Below, piece after piece: positions 1 to 9,728 of a stretch of DNA of 64,000 nt. The position numbers and the translations under genes are program-made. The first letter of the stretch is position 1. Every line of letters starts with the position of its first letter. Below the pieces are notes generated by a model, which was not told where the DNA came from, ran no database searches, and was given only the letters and a program-made list of their open reading frames with translations. The DNA comes from Siphonodentalium dalli. Lineage: Eukaryota; Mollusca; Scaphopoda; Gadilida; Siphonodentaliidae. Location: assembly GCA_032622095.1 (NCBI GenBank), contig CP136061.1, forward strand, positions 249,065,582 through 249,129,581. Direction: 5' to 3'.

Positions 1-78
1 TATGTCACGACCTGGACGTCTATCTATTTTAGGAGTACTGAACAAATCCTTAGAAATATAATCTTTGGATGTAGCCAT
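1..78 (-). CDS. LTR retroelement polyprotein, N-terminal 26 codons (runs off the window)
   Basis: Reading the minus strand from an ATG at 78-76 gives an uninterrupted frame of 26 codons to the window edge, starting MATSKDYISKDLF and ending RRPGRD-I. It lies 17 bases downstream of a primer-binding-site-like sequence and of a TG-starting LTR boundary, which is where Gag or Gag-Pol of an LTR retroelement normally starts. The fragment is too short for family assignment (Ty3/Gypsy or BEL/Pao are both possible). The gene context, not the protein, supports the call. Confidence 0.5.
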   Translation of the reverse strand, partial: MATSKDYISKDLFSTPKIDRRPGRDI

Positions 79-95
79 ATTTAAGAAAATCCTGC

Positions 96-106
96 TCACG
101 GCACCA
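96..106 (-). promoter_or_regulatory. Candidate primer-binding site, tRNA-His-like
   Basis: On the minus strand these bases read TGGTGCCGTGA. This is complementary to the 3' end of tRNA-His (…TCACGGCACCA) over 11 bases including the CCA. It sits four bases downstream of the LTR edge at 111, the expected spacing for a reverse-transcription primer site. Confidence 0.55.
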
Positions 107-110
107 AAAT

Positions 111-1000
111 TGTAACCGGCACAGTCCCACACTGGCCAGTGACGCAGTATATGTTCGAATCGGGGATTCTCTTAAATAAGACAAACCACAATATAGGGGA
201 CACACGATTTATTCTTATTAATAATATATGTATATGTATGTGTATATTCAACTCATTTGGCCATGATCACTATAAACTTCAGTTATGTAAACTCTAACAC
301 ACAATATACTACTTCACTTTAACTATTCTATACAAGTTCTATTTCCAAATTAATCTAATATCACTAAATATTTCTATCTAAATTACTAACTAGAAATATG
401 AAAGAAATCTTATTAAAGATTTCTGCTAAATACTCGTATGATTTTCAACCAAAAATATTCCAAATATGAAAGAAATCTTATCTCTGATTTCTATAAAGTA
501 TATCTAAGATCCACTAATTTATAAGATATAAGATCACAGGATAAATTCCTTAATTACTATTCAGAGAAAATTACTGTATTTATTCTCACAAAGCAAAAAC
601 CTATCAGACTAGGTTTTATACAGTTTGGAAACTGAATTCAAACTCAATGTGTGTAATTATTGCTCAAAGCCAACTATAAACAATTAAATAAGTGTCAAAA
701 TGTGTCAAATGTATCAGAAATAGATAGCAAATGATGTCACAACCTACAATTATGCACACTATGTCTCAAAATAGACGCCAAAACACGTCACGATCTATTA
801 ATATACCAACTTGGGTCTCAAATCTATAAATAGCTACCAAATGACGTCACATTCTATAAATATTCCATCTAGGTCTCGAATCTCAAAATAGATACCAAAT
901 GACGTCACAATCTATTAATACTACAACCGGAACTCCATTACACGAGTTCTATAAATAGACAAATACGTCACTTCCCGCTCATTTTGAAATCCTACCAACT
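111..1000 (-). mobile_element. Long terminal repeat (5' LTR) of a minus-strand retroelement; far end approximate
   Basis: On the plus strand the LTR edge reads TGTAACCGGC at 111, which on the minus strand is an LTR ending …TTACA. The primer-binding site and start of the polyprotein follow it. The distal boundary cannot be fixed because the second LTR is outside the window; about 1000 is a guess placed just after the CRE-like array. The sequence is AT-rich. The Gag-proximal half has no coding potential. Confidence 0.45.
732..970. repeat. Degenerate 51-63 bp tandem repeat with five CRE-like (TGACGTCA) sites
   Basis: CRE-like octamers lie at 732 (TGATGTCA), 783 (ACACGTCA), 842 and 900 (perfect palindromic TGACGTCA) and 963 (ATACGTCA). 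Around them repeat 'accaaatgacgtcacaatct' and 'ggtctcaaatct' phrases. Consecutive spacings are 51, 59, 58 and 63 bases. The position in the putative U3 of the LTR suggests an enhancer bound by CREB/ATF-type bZIP proteins (inference). Confidence 0.6.
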
Positions 1001-1655
1001 ATGAATGAAATATTATTTATTCATGAAAATGTGTAATTTAATTCAAACGAAATCTGCCCTATCTATATGCAAATGGGCATGGTTCAACAACAGAACGGCC
1101 TGGTTAGGCCTTTACTGAATATTGAAACATGTTCCATGATTTCTAGCACTGCAAGCGACTGGATGAAGTCTTAATGATGCAACCTACTCTTGTGGAGTTT
1201 TGAAAGGAAGCACCCTGAGAGAAGAAAGCACAGGGCTTTTAACCTCTCAAGTGAAAACCAAAACATGGGTTGCGATTGGATCTAAATCAATTGTTTATCG
1301 ATTAAATCCAATGGCAAACCATGAAAAATAACCAAGTGTAAACGAAACGATCTGATTGGGTAAGCCTTGACTTTTTGAACCAATCAGAGAAACCGATACG
1401 AAATTTGAAGGCGAACACACCAAAATGTCGGACTCTCGGAGCTCCGCAAAATACATCGAAAATACGAGATAATAATTGTCATAGATCGAATACACAATTG
1501 CAATTTTATACATTAATTTGCTGAAACATATTTTAGATGTCCGATCAGGAATAAACCACACAGGTAAGTCACTAGGTACACAAATCAGTTCTGAAATGGC
1601 TGCTTAACTGTAGCAAGAATCGCACGTTGGGAAATAGGTACACAAATCAGTTCAG
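1001..1655. other. Non-coding stretch, LTR edge to transposon
   Basis: There is no supported gene. A short phrase, 'ggtacacaaatcagttc', occurs twice (about 1575 and 1638), the second copy directly beside the transposon insertion point. The 88-codon minus ORF at 1295-1561 has no recognisable domain and is probably chance. Confidence 0.4.
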
Positions 1656-1658
1656 AAA
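1656..1658. repeat. Target site duplication AAA, left copy
   Basis: AAA directly precedes the left inverted repeat, and AAA at 9040-9042 directly follows the right one. A 3-bp duplication of a homopolymer is weak evidence on its own, but it fits exactly the two inverted-repeat edges. Confidence 0.55.
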
Positions 1659-1896
1659 CCAGGTCTGGCAAATGTGAGAATACAGCTACAATAGCTGTAT
1701 TCAGCTAACCTAGCTGTATTCAGCTATATATTCTACTCTCAAAGCGGTGGTTTTTCGTTAATTAACAGGACGCGCTAATTTGCGCATCTAAATTAGGTGA
1801 CCCTATTCTCGACTTACTTTTTACCAAATCAGAACCGTCATTTGCTTTGTGACATAATGTTGCCTTTTGTCGATACAGCGATACTGTTTTTGTTTG
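1659..1896 (+). repeat. Left 238-bp terminal inverted repeat
   Basis: It matches the reverse complement of 8802-9039 without a gap. Beyond 1896 the arms diverge at once. Near the outer edge it carries two copies of the phrase 'tagctgtattcagcta' and, further in, the palindrome GTTAATTAAC. These subterminal repeats are candidate transposase-binding sites. Confidence 0.92.
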
Positions 1897-2344
1897 AAAA
1901 CTTAATATGGCGACCAATGTCGGTCATAACGGTTTAATAACCCTCTTACCAATGCGGAATATCATTAAAACTATATTAAAAGCAATCTTTATCGCCGAAA
2001 ATGAAATGTCTAACAATTTCCGGAAGTAGCAATAGGATAATTCTAAAACGAAGTTTGAAGGCCGGCTTAAAATTAGTAAAAAGGGAACATCTCGAGCCAG
2101 AGATTAATTGAGCGAGTACATCTCACAACTTTCTCCGAAAGTACGGAAACTCATACTTGTAACTGTGAGTGTGACTCGCAAAAATACATAACTTCAACGT
2201 TTCTTGTGTATGTAGACATGGCATTTGAAGAAAAATTATGTCCTTGCGTGAGTTAGACAACAAGCAATCACAATAGCGTGCTGGAAAATGCTGAGTGCGC
2301 TTGAATAGGGGCTTCATGCAATGCGTGGCACAAATCAGTCACAC

Positions 2345-2359
2345 GATTTGGTCCAAATC
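2345..2359. promoter_or_regulatory. Palindrome resembling paired CArG half-sites, upstream of the MADS-PHD gene
   Basis: GATTTGG and CCAAATC are 7-bp inverted arms around one central T. MADS/SRF proteins bind CC(A/T)6GG boxes, of which CCAAAT is a half. The palindrome lies 130 bases upstream of the start codon of a MADS-type gene, so autoregulation is conceivable (inference). Confidence 0.25.
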
Positions 2360-2402
2360 ATGAATTGAGTGATCAAATTCATCCGATTATTCCCGGCTGG
2401 GG

Positions 2403-2440
2403 TATTTAATGCAGCGTTTTTGTCGCGTCGTGTTCCATTC
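2403..2440 (+). promoter_or_regulatory. Candidate TATA box and initiator for the MADS-PHD gene
   Basis: TATTTAAT at 2403-2410 is followed about 30 bases later by an initiator-like TTCCATTC (2433-2440), about 50 bases ahead of the ATG at 2489. The spacing is normal for an RNA polymerase II core promoter. Confidence 0.3.
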
Positions 2441-2488
2441 TGCGACCTAAACAATCACAAATCGGAAGTTATATAGAAGAACTCGAAA

Positions 2489-5400
2489 ATGGTAAGTTAA
2501 ATTAAATGTATAACTTTATAATGTCATCAATCCATTATAGATTAAAGTTGGCATATAAGATCCACATAAGTACAGAATCAATATAAATAACAATGGATAT
2601 CTTATTTGTATTGTATGTTTATATAATGTAAATGCATTAGCATGTTGGTAATAGACTGTTCGTTGTAAGCAGGTATCATACTTAGCTTCCATCATTTTTG
2701 AATTTGTTTCAGAACTAATCAGATTCCAGTGGTGGCATATCTGGGTCCGAGTCGCTCTCCTGGTCCTCTATAATTGGTTCTGGAAAATAACACGAAAACA
2801 TAGTATTTATTTTATGATAAGTGACTGCCAGTGTACAAAACATCCCATGAGTATAAACACAAAACCATAAAATGATAATCATGTTTTTGCTCATTTCAGT
2901 CAAAACGAAATGCAAACGATGCAGTTCTGTTCGAATGTAAAAAAGGCAGAAACACCAACCCAGGAAACAACACAAAGGGTCAGGCACCTCGTGCGAAAAC
3001 TCAAGCGACTGGTCCTCGTAAAATTGAATACATCACTGACAGTTCGAGACGAGCACAGTGCCTCAGCAAACGGATACGGACATTATTCAAAAGTGTGAGT
3101 ATTATATTGACTGATATATAGACATATCGATAGAATCACATAACTATAACGTACCATCATAACTTGCTTCGCGGTCGGCAGCAAAGCGTTGCCTCAACCC
3201 ATCAATTGTTTCATCAATTTGGACCACCAATTTTACCAGCGTTTCTTTTTTTGCACGTTTCGCAGCAACCCACGCTTCCGAAAACTGCTTGTGTAGATCT
3301 TCGATCCCTGCCCTTTTCAAAAGCTCCAGTTTCTCTTTCGTCATTGAATTTAATTCAGCCTTCGTTTTGCACTGCATGCTCTCTGAATTGAATATAATGG
3401 TTTAATGCTCAATGCCTTCATTTTAAAGTTGAACATTTACAAAAACTTATATGTAGACGAGATATCATATTTTTTCACAAGTATTACCTGCTTTCCTCCT
3501 ATCCTCCTCAGTAACAACTACCCTTTCGATGGGAGCGCCTCTATAATCACAATGGTCGAACACATAGTCTATATACACCATCCTATTGGTCACACTTTGG
3601 TTATGGATGGTGGACAGATCCCCATCTAGCGTTGGTGCTGTCGCTCCGATGGCTTGTACTGGTCGTGTTATCTGTAACAAACAATACATTTCATGTGATA
3701 GAGAGAACGATAAACCGGAAGATCAGGAGAGATGAGATGAGGAATAAAATACTAACATAAATATAAAATGATTTATACGCTGGAAACAATTCAACAAGCA
3801 CAAAGATGTAAAAAAAAAATATTCTGAAAATGGCTTCCAAAATGGCAATTCGATTATGTCGCTTTCAAATGAATCAGTGTGATTACAATATTTCGCTTGT
3901 TTATCCACAGAGTGTTTAGTTACAGGGTTAGAAAGCTCACTGGCCAATGGGGTTACAAACACGCACCTTTGAGTCAGCAACATAATCCGCATTACGAAGT
4001 ATCTGTCGCCAGTGTGCTATTTCCTTGGAAATGTCCGTTTTCCGCAATTCCTTTCTTTCGCCATCATTAGTTTTTCCAGTCTGTTCTTCAATATTTTTGC
4101 GTATCTGCGTATGGAAATGATTTATTCAAGTATGTTTTATTTTTAGCTCAATGAAATTTGTACCCAAACTGGCATGGAGGCGTACTTAGAAATAAAAACC
4201 CCCAGCTCAGCAGGGTACTACTGGGCGACGCCAGAAATGGGAGTGAAACATGGAGTGGAAGTAAGTATATTTTGATGTTATTATAAAGCTTGTGTGTAAT
4301 ATTTCAAATAAATTCAACGTTAAAAATGTTCATAAAGAAATATAGAATATCTCACAGGAGTTTCTATATTATACGGAATTTATCAAGCGAGTTCACTAAA
4401 TTCGATTTGAGCTGAGGTTTACCAAGGCTGAAATAGAATTTAGTAGACGAGATTGATAACTTACGTATAAAATAGAACGATTTTGAGACACATTTTATCA
4501 CATGATAAAATAAACGCGAAACAATCAGAAGTATTCATACAAAATAACAACCATAAACTGATAAACTTCAGCAATCGCTAGTCATTCAAATAATGGCGTG
4601 ACGTCATCGCACGCGCTAATATTACACGTGTATCTTACCAAGGATTACGAAGCTGGTTTTGTGGGTTTATTATGTGATACATATATATAACAACAAAATA
4701 TATATTTATTTTGAAATTCCTTTTTATACCGATTGTGCATTAACCACAGTGCACGCTGCCAGTGCCTTAACATAACTATTGGCCATCTATGATCCATAAA
4801 GATCAACACATGTTATTAAGTGACGATGTTCATACAATCTGAACCTACATTCAATGTCAATCTCCGAATCCAATGATGTATAATGAATATGCACGAAACA
4901 ACCAAAGTGGTTTGAATTCTTATGTTATGGCGCCTGTTTTATATGCTAGGTGGAGAGTAACTCCAATAACAACGAGGAGACACCACGGGCGGTAGCACTT
5001 ACTGAGACTACAGCAGCACCACCATCCGCCATAGAAATAGACCACCCATACGTACAACCAGAACCAGAGAGCGAAGTGATGAGTCCGCCATCCCCGAGCC
5101 ACATTACAACGTACCGGGATGTTGAATCCCAGTGGTGTGAAGAGGCCATCGCCGGCATAAAAATTTGTCGAGAATGCGCTGCGATATGGGAGGACGAGAC
5201 AGTCGAAGAAGAGCGATGGCTTGGGTGCGATATGCCACCAGAAGGGACCTGTGACTACTGGGTACACGCAAAATGCCAGGGCTACCCGTTGCTCACAGAT
5301 GAACAGGCTGACAGACTTGATTTTCTCTGTCCAAAGCACAGGTAAGCACTAAATAACACAAGTCCCCCACAACATAAATAGCATTGTGAAATAGAATAGT

Positions 5401-6024
5401 ACAACTCAAATTATTTAACTACTATTTGTCCTTATTAAAATGGATTTGTTTCAGTTTGGCAGTTTTACAAGGTCATTGTCACTCATGTGATTTCTTCATA
5501 ATAACACAATAACAATAAGAGGAACATGTTGAAATATTTATTACTATACGAAAATTACTTTAATATGAATGGTCTGTATGTTTTATGCCTGTATTATAGC
5601 AATCAAGATAATTATTGGGGGGGGGGGGGGTAAACCACTTCAGAATATAAGACAACGGTCACTAAATTGGACGTAAATGAATCTTGAACTATATAAATAT
5701 ATTTCGCGCTGTAAAATCCCATGCAAGTGGCTGCATGTATCAGTAAAATGATTTTTGTTTCGGAGATGGCTTCCAGAATGGCCGCAAAGCTATTGTGTTC
5801 TAATCCACCGCTAATGATATGCAATATATTCTGTTTTGTTCCAAAGAGATCTACCTTCTCAAAATGCAACGAAATTAGCGAGGCAAGAAAAGCAACCGTT
5901 AGAGACTGCTGTTCGGGGAAGAGGAAGAGGTTCGGGACGAGGCGGTGGCAACAGGGGGCGCAGGCCAAGAGTTCGTGGCGGCAGAGGAACTGGAAGAGGG
6001 AGACAAGAAGATAACAATAAATAA
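2489..6024 (+). CDS. MADS/SRF-type DNA-binding domain plus PHD finger protein with RG-rich tail, transposon-encoded (5 exons, 293 aa)
   Basis: Proposed exons are 2489-2491 (the ATG alone, then GTAAGT), 2900-3094, 4147-4260, 4950-5341 and 5847-6024. All junctions are GT-AG and phases agree (0, 0, 0, 2). Residues about 40-100, split across exons 2 and 3, align without gaps to the MADS box of SRF: PRKIEYI, SKR at 57-59, then a helix and strand region with the TG of 'TQTG' and YYWATPEM, matching the SRF motifs KIKMEFI, FSKR, TLTG and VYTFATRKL. Exon 4 has a Pro/Glu-rich linker, then a zinc-finger pattern C177, C180, C197, C205, H210, C213, C231, H234 with Trp two residues before H210. This is PHD-like, with His as the last ligand. 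Residues 235-293 are Arg/Gly-rich (RG and RGG repeats). AATAAA overlaps the stop. The role is inferred: element-encoded DNA- and chromatin-binding factor. Confidence 0.75.
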
Positions 6025-8165
6025 ATATAGACACGTATTTCTTATAAAAATTACTGGATTCTTACCTCGTCCAAGTCGTCTACGCCACGACACAGCTCCA
6101 CCCATCTCTCTTCCGAAGGCAACCCAGGTGGTAGCCACGCTTTTAGCTTTTTGTTCCGCCCTTCCAAAACAAAGTCCCCACCTTCACCTTTGCTCGAGTG
6201 GCCAGACAGAGAAAACGCCAAATTTTTATCCACTAATAGTCGCACATCGTCTGGCATCAACACTCTTGTAAATGTATATCGTAGATAAATTTCACGATAA
6301 TTCGGAGAATTGGTCAAGAAAAATAGAAGGCAAAGTTTTGTCAAAGCAGCATTAATAATTATGGAATTGTTCCTTCTTATACCAGCCCTGAATAGATCAA
6401 ATGCGAATAAATATGTAAATGTCATTTTGAACATGAATTTCAAATTTAAATTGTGGCTCTTTTGAACATAATTATAAAGTCCTTCTTCCGAAACATTTTC
6501 ACTGCACACATTAGCATGTTGAATATAATTGGTAAGAATTTCATCCCTGGTGCCATTAAATAGAATCTGTAAAATTTGCCATGATTTATGGTGATCAGAG
6601 CACTTTAAACAGGTAGACATAGCCTTAGGCGACTTAAAGCCTAACATGTCTGCCAAATTGCACACAACAATGTCCCAGTATATTTTAAAAAACGATTTCA
6701 CCAAGTTTATTTCAAAATGTCCAAAACCTGGCATCACAAGAATGTCCCCATACTTCCTATCAGAAGGCTCAATTGTATACCCCTTGATAGCATGGGACTT
6801 AAGTTGGTGTTCAATAAATGCAACATCACCCGTAAACTCAAGAGAACACTGTCTACACTGAAACATAGTGTCAATGAGTCTATGTGCCAGTGTGTACGGT
6901 GACCCATCACAGCCAAGGATAGTCCACGCCCGACCACTAGGATGGGTTGATGCATTCAATAGTTTATCCAATATTATTGTCACAGAATCGTATCCATTTG
7001 GATTGACAAATATAGGTTCACCTAAAACAGCAGCTGGTGGTGAAATTGGATGGCAGCTGTCTACAAATGAATACTTATCATTTTTCGGAGCACATGACGT
7101 TTCAAATGTGGGCTTTGAATCTGAGAATTTCACAATATTAACTTTATCACTTGAAGTCGTAGTCGTAGAATTACTGGTTACCAGCTCCTTTAAGACAATA
7201 TCAATATATTTGGATCGTTCGGTTCGGAAACAAATTTCATCATTTTCGATAACAGTTTTAACTTTGCAGAACAGCGACTTCCGTTCAGAACATTTTATGA
7301 AATTCCACTGCATGGGCGAAAGAGAACTTTCCCACTGAAGCTTAGACATTGCATCGGGTATTAGATGCAAAACATTTGTCATAACACTCAACGTTGGCTT
7401 TGAATTATCCACCACCCTCCACCTCTTGCCGAGAACCTGATTGTTATCGAAAAAAGTTATGACATCACCTTCATCCGGAACCACGTTTGGCACATTACCA
7501 TTTTCAGAGATCCATTTTCGTATGGTGGTATGGGAACCTGAAGGCCGAACATTGGCGTTCAAACCACAAATTGTTTTACTCCCGGTCAAATAGTGAGTCA
7601 ACAAATTTAATGAGAATGAAAATGGTCCTATATAATTTACACATCTTGAATTTATGATTTGTTCCATTGATAAACACAAAGAATTCAATTTCCGTGGACT
7701 GCTTGATGGAGAACAAGTAGTGACTCCGAGAAGAAATTTACAAATTGTTTGGTTTTGCGAGGTTAACCAAACGGAGGTAGAAAACTGTTTTAAATAATTT
7801 ACATTGTAACATCCAACTGTTCCACTTTTCCCTCTATCCAACACATCATCACTTTGACTTTTTCCCAACTCAAATGCTAACAGTTGTAGTTGATCGGGCG
7901 AAAGTTTTCCCTCTCGAATTGCCGTTAAAACTTCATTAAAAGCATCAGTCTCACGAGAGTTGTTATCCACAAGAGTACCATTTTGAGAAAAATTTACACA
8001 GGCGGTGCACAGCCACCGGAACCGGGCAGACAGAAAACCCTGAGAAATTAGTCCATCAGTTTCAGATTTCTTAAATTTTTTGTGGTCTCTTCCATGGAGA
8101 GTGAAAGTCTTACCCTGAGAAAATTCAGCGTGTTTAGTACAGGAACAGTTTCGTGTCGGTGGCAT
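2715..8165 (-). CDS. Transposase-like protein of the 7.4-kb element (5 exons, 904 aa)
   Basis: Proposed minus-strand exons are 8165-6066 (700 codons), 4104-3967, 3671-3488, 3382-3155 and 2779-2715 (TAG). All introns are GT-AG and phases agree (0, 0, 1, 1). The N-terminus has a Cys cluster (CSCTKH near 7-12, CTAC at 53-56). Candidate catalytic acids are D420 in GCDGSPY, H483/E485 in PGFGHFEIN and E668 in VLEGRNKK; this D…H/E…E order resembles RNase-H-fold transposases (inference). A C2H2 finger (C437, C440, H453, H458) sits between the first two. The tail is acidic (ESDSDPD). I do not recognise the superfamily; DUF6589-like proteins share the 'GxFH…E…N…K' layout. The large 6065-4105 intron contains three exons of the opposite-strand gene. 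It is the likely recombinase because it is the only large gene between intact ends. Confidence 0.72.
5618..5631 (+). repeat. Poly-G run inside the last intron of the MADS-PHD gene
   Basis: An uninterrupted run of about 13 G lies in the 5342-5846 intron. It is a G-quadruplex-prone or slippage-prone tract and has no further meaning that I can support. Confidence 0.7.
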
Positions 8166-8801
8166 GCTCTATTGTAAGATGAACGTTCCAAATTTTCAGG
8201 TGGAATAAACAAGGTCGGTATCACCCCCATGTTATGTTTGATATGAATCCACAAACTAGCCAATCGTGTGCGTTTATTTTGAGAAACTCATAGCAAAAAA
8301 GTTGTGCATGAGCTAGTATTACATGTTTTGGGGAATACTGCCATTTGATTGGCGAAATCCCACGTCGGCAGATCGGATTAGGACTCGACGGCCATGCATG
8401 GGCGATAATCTGTGGAAGAATTGTTACTATTTCGGGCCAAAACTCACCAGAGAAGGCTTCTCTTGATACATTTGACTCTTCACTTACACAAGAAATTCTT
8501 CAAGTCACAAATTATGTATAGTTGTCTATATGATGTGCCATACTTTCATAATGTACCGCTTAATATCTGTAGATACCGTTACAAATAGTACGCTGCATCG
8601 TTCAATAAACGTTACTCGTAAGTAAATTTAAATGCTTGAGATGTGTACTGCATTTCAACGCGAACTTCCGGTTTGGGAGCAGGAAGAAATATGGATGAAT
8701 TGTGAGAGAAAATATCTTTATTTCCAAGCTATTTAACGATTCGATAGCATAGAAAATAGTACCAGGTTTATTTCCTCCGCCCACCATAAGTGGTTACTTT
8801 A
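8166..8801. other. Transposon right internal flank (putative transposase promoter region)
   Basis: This is non-coding sequence upstream of the minus-strand transposase-like start. No strong TATA box was identified. The small ORFs here (8048-8263 and 8602-8787, minus) have no domain. Confidence 0.4.
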
Positions 8802-9039
8802 CAAACAAAAACAGTATCGCTGTATCGACAAAAGGCAACATTATGTCACAAAGCAAATGACGGTTCTGATTTGGTAAAAAGTAAGTCGAGAATAGGGTCA
8901 CCTAATTTAGATGCGCAAATTAGCGCGTCCTGTTAATTAACGAAAAACCACCGCTTTGAGAGTAGAATATATAGCTGAATACAGCTAGGTTAGCTGAATA
9001 CAGCTATTGTAGCTGTATTCTCACATTTGCCAGACCTGG
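8802..9039 (-). repeat. Right 238-bp terminal inverted repeat
   Basis: It is the reverse complement of 1659-1896 with no difference found by eye. The outer end reads …TTTGCCAGACCTGG and is followed by AAA, the second copy of the target duplication. Confidence 0.92.
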
Positions 9040-9061
9040 AAACGGCAGCGCCCGTCACAGT

Positions 9062-9560
9062 AGCCTATATGTACATGTAGTGGCACCATGCAGAAGCAAA
9101 TGCGGGTCTGAACTGGTCTAAATCAGAAACTCTCATGCAGGAGTTAAAGTTTTCGAAAAGAGGATTGATGCAGTTAAGAAACTTTCGGATCACACGCACC
9201 AAAGAAAATATAAATGTTTCTATCCCGAAACATGCGTTTCAAAAAAGTGGTCTTAAGCAACGGTGGATGGAATAGAACAATGTCACAATACATAGTTTAT
9301 TTTCCCCATTATTCTTTTATTTCGTGAAGTTGATGCATTATATAACATGGTCAAATACTGGATCAGAATTGCTAAATCTAACGAATTGTCAACTCCAAAT
9401 GCATTACAATTATCGAAGAACATTTACATTAAAGATGGATTATCTCTTCATACATGTATAACAATTTTGCATAAATATGACTTGAAGACCCCTGTCCGGA
9501 AACGCTTCTATCAAATAATATTGATTTTATATCGAATATTATTTTTATAAAATGAGATGA
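9062..9560 (+). repeat. Direct duplicate, first copy (second copy 16122-17170), with an empty TTAA site
   Basis: From 'agcctatatg' onward (CCATGCAGAAG, CTCATGCAGGAG, GTGGTCTTAAGC, GATGCATTATAT…) this stretch recurs at 16122-17170 with scattered changes. The second copy contains a 520-bp element at a TTAA that is unoccupied here (9174-9177). Confidence 0.8.
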
Positions 9561-9728
9561 TTAAATGGGACACAGTATTCTTCTATTTTTAGAACAGACC
9601 ATTCGGGTGATACCATATAGCGATAGAGAGCATTAGGCTGTTCATATGGCTACGTACCGAACGTCAAATGTCCCAGATTGATTGTGTGTATTGTTTTATT
9701 TCATAGTTATAAGCGATAATTAGTTTAA
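9561..9728. other. Non-coding, TTAA-element-derived fragment
   Basis: The sequence just before (from TTAA 9429-9432) begins with a variant of the TTAA-family end, 'aagatggattatctcttc', so this stretch is probably an old, truncated copy of that family. No gene is seen. Confidence 0.4.

Larger units (their letters stand above)
1659..9039. mobile_element. Complete 7.4-kb DNA transposon carrying a transposase-like gene and a MADS-PHD gene
   Basis: The element is bounded by 238-bp inverted repeats (1659-1896 and 8802-9039) that I read as identical end to end and by a 3-bp AAA duplication. It contains two spliced genes on opposite strands, both with open frames and phase-compatible GT-AG introns, so it looks young and possibly autonomous. 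The termini are CCAGGTCTGG…CCAGACCTGG. The 3-bp duplication and long repeats do not by themselves fix the superfamily. I do not recognise the transposase as one of the standard families; its C-terminal half is reminiscent of DUF6589-type transposon proteins (weak). Nothing in the element's left and right internal flanks (1897-2400, 8170-8801) looks coding. Confidence 0.9.

Noticed and set aside
4920-5339. 139-codon minus-strand ORF
   Set aside because: It is the exact antisense of the PHD exon of the MADS-PHD gene and has no domain of its own.
5721-6014. 97-codon plus-strand ORF overlapping the last MADS-PHD exon
   Set aside because: It is in another frame; the frame ending at 6024 continues the PHD exon with the right splice phase and gives a regular RG-rich tail.
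5612-6034. 140-codon minus-strand ORF
   Set aside because: It runs through the poly-G intron and antisense of the RG-rich exon; its sequence is not protein-like.
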